A stretch of 13,024 bases of DNA from Lunasporangiospora selenospora. Taxonomy: Eukaryota > Mortierellomycota > Mortierellomycetes > Mortierellales > Mortierellaceae. The notes beneath the pieces were generated by a model that saw only the letters and a list, made by a program, of their open reading frames with translations, was not told the origin of the DNA and did no database searches. A program made the position numbers and the translations under genes. Shown here piece after piece: positions 8,583 to 13,024 of this stretch; the first letter of the stretch is position 1, and each line of letters starts with the position of its first letter. The stretch is from assembly GCA_015680635.1 (NCBI GenBank), contig JAABOA010000153.1, positions 1 through 13,024 of the forward strand, given 5' to 3'.

Positions 8583-11555
8583 TCATGCATAGGTGCCAAA
8601 TTTGTCTTGGAATCGAATCAAGTCTCCCGTGAGCTTGTCCATCAACTCCAGGCTGGAAAAGTTTGAGATAGGACGTTCTGAGCTATGCTCCTCGCGCATC
8701 AACGACTCGGGAACGTCCATCTCTGCGACATCCTCCTGCATCAATTCCAACGGCTGATGAGGAGGCGTGAGAGGTGCATGAGGACAATCCATGTTGGAAG
8801 AGTTGATTCCATTGCAGTCGTCATGATCCTCACCGTGATCATGAGCCGCCCCATGGTGATCCAGATGAGACATTTCATGGACAGACAGTGGCGGTGTCGA
8901 AAGCAGGGGGTGTACCTCCATTGGGAGGACTTTGATCGTCATCTCCTTGGTGTCCTTGGCACCTCCTACGACAGGAGATCTCATCTCGAGAGGACCTATT
9001 GGCTCGTCCACGGAACTCTCCATGCTAGATCGGGACAAGTCAGGGCAGACTTGGCTGTCTCCATGAATATCCGAGGCCACAGAGACAGTGCCCATTCCCA
9101 AGGATCTAGGAATAGGCTGGAATGACTCCTCCTTCACCATCGGGGCCAGGTCTGTATCACGCTGAAGCTGGCTTGTGAGTAGTCGCTGGTCAGGGTACAA
9201 CATCTTGGGTGTAGAGGCGGCCTGACTTGGGGAGCTAGAACCGCTCCTGCTCTTCCGGTCCGCCATATCGACTTGAACACGACTAATATAGTCAAGCAAT
9301 TGCTTGGCCCGTTTAGTCATGTCCTGCATCGTCATCTTCGGAGAAGGGTATCGGACCATCGTCGGGGATGCAGGCGATGGCTGCGGTGTTCCTTCGTTGA
9401 TGAGGACAGGAGTCGAATGTCGTGAGCTATGTCGCTGGCTATTTCCGTGTCCTCTCTCTGTGCCTTTCTTGTGTAATGACTTTTTCGTGCTAGGGACTAC
9501 TGTGGGCACTTCATGGCTACTTGGGGGACTGCCAGCCTCCATCTGACCATCATCATGGTCGTTAGCCACAAGAAGATTGTTGTTGTTCTTTTTGCTGGCA
9601 TTCTTTGTGTGTGGTCCCCCCTTCCGTGACCGAGATGTTATTTCTAGAGATGGGTCAAAGGCCAGAAGAATGAATCGAAAAAAAAAATCAGATCTCGGAC
9701 AATCTTATACCACAAACATCCATCAGAAGATATCGAAAAAAAAAAAAAAAACAACGAAAACGAACACCCTACCAGCACGATCATCGCCCGAGTCCTTGGC
9801 AAGATGATCATTAGAGTCTTCCTGCTCCTCAGAGTGTCCGCGAGATGGAGTCTCTTGCTTGGAAGAGGTGGTTTTCCGCCGCTTGGTTGAAGGCACTACA
9901 AGGTCGGGCGTCACAGAGTCGTAGTCAAGTGTGCGACTGTTTTTGGAGTGTGGGCTCTGATCCACATCGGCTGTGGAAGTTGATGTTTGCTGCTGGGGTT
10001 TGGATGTGCGCGATTCTCCAGTTTGATTGGGCGGAGGAGAGTTGGGCCGTGTTCCACTAGAGGCTTTGGATGCTGACTTTTTAGACTGAGCAGACTTGGA
10101 CGAGCTTGACCGCGGTGACGAAGATGTGGACGACGACGAAGGAGCTTCTTGATCCTTGTTGGAGGCGGTAGCTGTCTTTTTAGAGTCTGCACTCTTAATA
10201 TCGACAGGAGGCCGAAGTGTATCTTGGTTCGAGTTGTCCTTTGATACGTCGTCGTCATCCGTTGAACTCTCCGTCTTTCTCCTCCGCTTGGAGCTTCTCG
10301 GTACGTCTTCGAGGGTGTCCATATGCTCGTCATTCCATTTTTGTTGAGCCAACATGAGTTCCATTGGAATCGATGCCTCCTTTGAATTCAAAGTATTCCT
10401 CTTTTTGGGAAGCTTTGCTTTTGAGGCGGCAGTGACAGCAACAGCAGCGGACAGCTGGGGCTCCTTCTTGGCATTGGTGATCCTAATGTCCAGACAGAGG
10501 AAGCAAGTCAGCAAGCAGGAAAGAATGAGAGGCGAATGGAAGAGAAGGGCTCCGAGTGTGAATGTATGGCGTGTGTGTGTGTGGCTCAATTAGGACAGGA
10601 GCAATGACATTGGGTGAGAGCATGGCTTACAAGACTCCATTCTGTACTTGATATGGGTGATTTTCGGGCCGGCAAGAGTCGCAGTAGTACTTGTCTGGGG
10701 TCACCTCGCCATCGCCGAGTCCGACACAGGGACAATGTTGCCAGACTTTACAGATTTCGCATTGGATCATGACCCCCTCATGGTCTATAGAATCGAGCAG
10801 GCAGGAAAAGGCGTATTGTTAGTATCATTATTGCACCAGCGAGGGCTGTGTTTGATACCTGTATGAAGGAGTGAGAGAGTGAGAGTGAAGGGTGCGTGAG
10901 GGAGTGAGAGAGGAGAGAGAGAGACAAAAGGCGTAACGTGTGAAATGGAACGGGTGCGCCCGTATGCGTGTTGATGTCGGTTGTACGTTGCCAATTAGAG
11001 AGAACCCGCACAAAGAACACAAGACTCTTGGCCAGCCAGAGCCCTCTGTTTGCACATCTCAAATCCCGCTTCGTTCGTCTCCAGCAAGGGGCGAAGAAAG
11101 AAGGGTGGGGGTGGAGAGGAAGAGGAAGAGGAGGAGGAGGAGAGAAGCAAGGAGCAGGCGCAGGCGGGCGGGAGGAGGAAGAGGAAGAGGAGAAGGCTGC
11201 CACAAAGGAAACACATTCGAGAGCAGCAGCAGCATCCTGTCAGCAGAGAGCAGGGGGTGGTGAGGATGGCGCCATTGCCGACAGCCAGTACATGGTTCGC
11301 AAGGAGGCGTCATGGAGCCCTGTGACATTGTATGGGGAAAAGAAAGCCGCTTCAGTTGGAATGACAACATGAGTACTTACGTTGTTGGTTGCAGACACAA
11401 CGAGTCTGGCCACCGTCGTCATCGTCTTCCTTCTTCTTGCCCTTGGAGTGGCCACCGCGGTTGCTCCTTCGAGGCGATGCTATTGAGGAACGGTGAGGAA
11501 TGGATCGTTTAGTGCGCTGAAGATCCACTTTTGAGTTTGGTCCAAAGAGTATCAT
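8583..11555 (-). CDS. Cti6-like PHD-finger protein, putative Rpd3L histone deacetylase complex subunit (four exons)
   Basis: Exons in transcript order: 11555-11381, 10784-10631, 10482-9773, 9643-8583; all introns are GT...AG and the frame closes to 699 residues. The PHD finger (about 51-98) is whole only after splicing: C53, C55, C67, C70, H75, C78, C93 and C96 form a C4HC3 set, with W73 two before the His and M64 in GVMIQCEICKVWQHCPCVGL. The second half is DKYYCDSCRPENHP. KKRNTLNSKEAS (136-147) matches a motif I recall after the finger in fungal Cti6 proteins. Then come basic clusters SKRRRK (174-179) and KRRK (310-313), Ser-rich disorder, a helix MTMQDMTKRAKQLLDYISRV (from 450), a His/Asp-rich patch (602-621), and a C-terminal helix SSLELMDKLTGDLIRFQDKF. 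Such fingers often read H3K4me3; that role is inferred. The ATG at 11555 is the first in frame, but an upstream exon is possible. Another PHD family is the alternative. Confidence 0.85.
9736..9751. repeat. A16 homopolymer inside an intron of the Cti6-like gene
   Basis: Sixteen A on the plus strand, so T16 in the transcript, within the last intron (9644-9772), between donor GTAGGG and acceptor CTCTAG. Confidence 0.9.
10785..11380 (-). other. 596-base intron splitting the PHD finger of the Cti6-like gene
   Basis: Donor AAC|GTAAGT and acceptor CTATAG|ACC on the minus strand. It falls between C55 and C67 of the zinc finger, with intact register. The transcript strand is CT-rich: GA repeats on the plus strand at 10866-10922 and a GGA/GAA purine tract at about 11095-11195. 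Open frames inside are Ser/Pro/Leu low complexity and I see no extra exon. Confidence 0.75.
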
Positions 11556-13024
11556 GGTGCAATCGACTGTGCCCACATACCCATGAATGATCGAGTGGCG
11601 CGATGTCGGAGGATCTCTTGGTGTGCAGGCGCAGGCAGATGCCGGTCGAGTCCAGCAGTCCGTTTTGATCTCGAATCAGGCGATGTGCTGACTGGCTGGC
11701 GCCCTGGATCGGGGATGCGAATGAGAGGGTGGGTGGGAGAATAGCAGAGGAGTCGTGAGGTGATAAGGAGTGGGAGCGCAGCTATCCAAACAATGGCCAC
11801 AACAGACAAGTTTTTCGCAGAATGGTCAGTTTCGTATTGCCGCCGAGAGAGTGAAAAGGAAGAACAATGAACAAAAGAGACTCGAGCGATCCCGCAATGA
11901 CAACAGCAGAGCCGTGGGCAAAAAGTCCATCCAATCTTCTTCTTCTACCCATGCCGAGGTCAGCAGTGGCGCCTTCATGCTCCCGTCAGTCACTGCCGCA
12001 GCGGGGCAGGGAGGAGAGAGGAAGAGGAGGGAGAGAGAGAGACTGACAGACAGACCAGAAGGAGCATACACTCCCGACACACAGTACACAACACACACAG
12101 AACACTTGAGAATTGAGAGACACTTGTGTGTACTGCCCACCCCAGCTGGACATTGCCATGTTTATGGAGCCGAGCAGGCTGCAGAGGAGAGAGGTGGGGC
12201 CAGATCGCTGCATCGCCAACAGAGCATCGCCAGAGGAGCTGGCTCTTGCTGACAGCCCCCAAGATTCTCTCGGTTGCACATCCATGAGCAGCTGTTGCGC
12301 TGCAGCTGGGCTGCCTCATTACACGTTGTTCCAACTCTTCTTCTTTTCTCTCGGCTCGCGAGCATATGTCCCAACAGAGACGATAATAAAGAGATAGAGC
12401 ACCAAAGGGAATGAAAAGAGACACTCTGGCCAGATTCACCTGCCAAGACTACCATCCTTCTCACCGCAGAAGCGAGGAGAAGAGGATGCTAGAAGCGGAA
12501 TGAATCTCTGACGAGGAGCGTTTTCGAGGCTGGCTGTGCCGAATCTTTATGCAACATATTGAATCGGCTGAATCGGCGATGGCGGATGGCGCATTGAGCA
12601 GGAGAAAAGACTGAAGCGATGCAGGTGCCTTTGCGGACCAAAAAAAAAAAAGTTCACAAATCCCGATGATTCAACTTTTGGAAGCTTACTTGTTGTTTGG
12701 CGGAAAAAAACAAAAAAAAGAGGTGGCAAACTTGTGAGGCAATGGCCAGAAGGAAAGTGGAGTTGGCGAGTAGAGGCGGGCGAGGTAGGCGGGTGAGCGG
12801 GCCGTAAGGAGGAGGATTGAGTGAAGAAAGTGTGTGCGGTAGACGGTCAGCGTTGACAGAAAGAGATAGAGGACAGACTGGCTGGGAAGAGCGGAAAACC
12901 GGGCGGAGGCCGGGTCCGAGGCGAAGGTGAAGGCGGGCGAGAACGGGGTGAATCAGGCGCGGATGGCGCGGTTAAGATGGTGAGGCGATGGGCGTTGAAG
13001 TAGGACAAGAAGCGGATGGAGGTG
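11556..13024. promoter_or_regulatory. Upstream region of the Cti6-like gene, no supported gene
   Basis: This probably holds the promoter and 5' UTR of the minus-strand Cti6-like gene. The minus strand is pyrimidine-rich at about 12000-12050 and 12730-13024, like the leader of the Kre9/KNH-like gene. A good minus-strand donor, CAA|GTAAGC, lies with its GT at 12689-12688, and an intron-like segment (GTATGT ... TTCAG, about 64 bases) lies at about 11583-11520, so 5' UTR splicing is possible. A plus-strand frame at 11770-12252 is open but lacks ATG at its start and a recognisable domain. No tRNA or repeat family is seen. Confidence 0.4.

Noticed and set aside
11059-11370. Pro/Leu/Ser-rich open frames within the 596-base intron
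   Set aside because: Low-complexity translation of a purine/pyrimidine tract; the PHD finger is complete without it.
11770-12252. Plus-strand 160-codon open frame, with an ATGGCC at 11793 in another frame
   Set aside because: The frame opens at GTG, has no recognised domain and ends in an Arg/Glu reading of GA repeats. The ATG at 11793 reaches a stop after 25 codons unless an unusual GTCAGT donor is used. It remains possible but unsupported.
12113-12397. Plus-strand open frame beginning near a CCCCAG acceptor
   Set aside because: Looks moderately coding in composition but no partner exon, domain or strong donor could be found.
1-13024. tRNA, rRNA, CRISPR, transposon ends or a bacterial-style operon
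   Set aside because: Scanning for T-loop-like motifs, terminal inverted repeats, direct repeat-spacer arrays and clustered same-strand genes by eye gave nothing convincing.

Overview
This window is from a eukaryotic, almost certainly fungal, nuclear genome. Long open frames are interrupted by short GT...AG introns (mostly 90-170 bases). CT-rich leaders lie upstream of starts, AATAAA-type signals can be seen near some stops, and the proteins are fungal: a Kre9/KNH cell-wall protein and a Cti6-like PHD protein. An ANKRD13-type GPCR-chaperone protein and an ANKRD54-like protein, families best known from animals (and plants for ANKRD13), point to an early-diverging lineage. A Mortierellomycota or Mucoromycota-type fungus is my inference; I cannot test it against a database.

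Layout: (1) 1-1988, plus strand, 5'-truncated: three exons of an ankyrin-repeat protein resembling ANKRD54. (2) 2286-5669, minus strand, tail-to-tail with gene 1: an ANKRD13-like protein spliced from eight exons, two of them microexons of 17 and 32 bases. (3) 5670-6282: a divergent, CT-rich promoter/leader region with a (TC)14 microsatellite. (4) 6283-7315, plus strand: a secreted, probably GPI-anchored protein with a Kre9/KNH domain, two exons. (5) 7316-8582: a long spacer between convergent genes, with no gene I can support. (6) 8583-11555, minus strand: a PHD-finger protein resembling Cti6, a subunit of the Rpd3L histone deacetylase complex, four exons. (7) 11556-13024: the region upstream of that gene; no gene I can defend, though there are hints of 5' UTR splicing.

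Exon structures were built by hand from reading-frame continuity, splice consensus and remembered family motifs. The four genes look like ordinary, functionally unrelated housekeeping or surface genes, not an operon-like system. I found no CRISPR array, transposon, tRNA or rRNA. The most notable items are the fungal ANKRD13 homologue with its microexons, its tail-to-tail pairing with another ankyrin gene, and a 15-base perfect match to the start of the I-SceI homing endonuclease target in the spacer.
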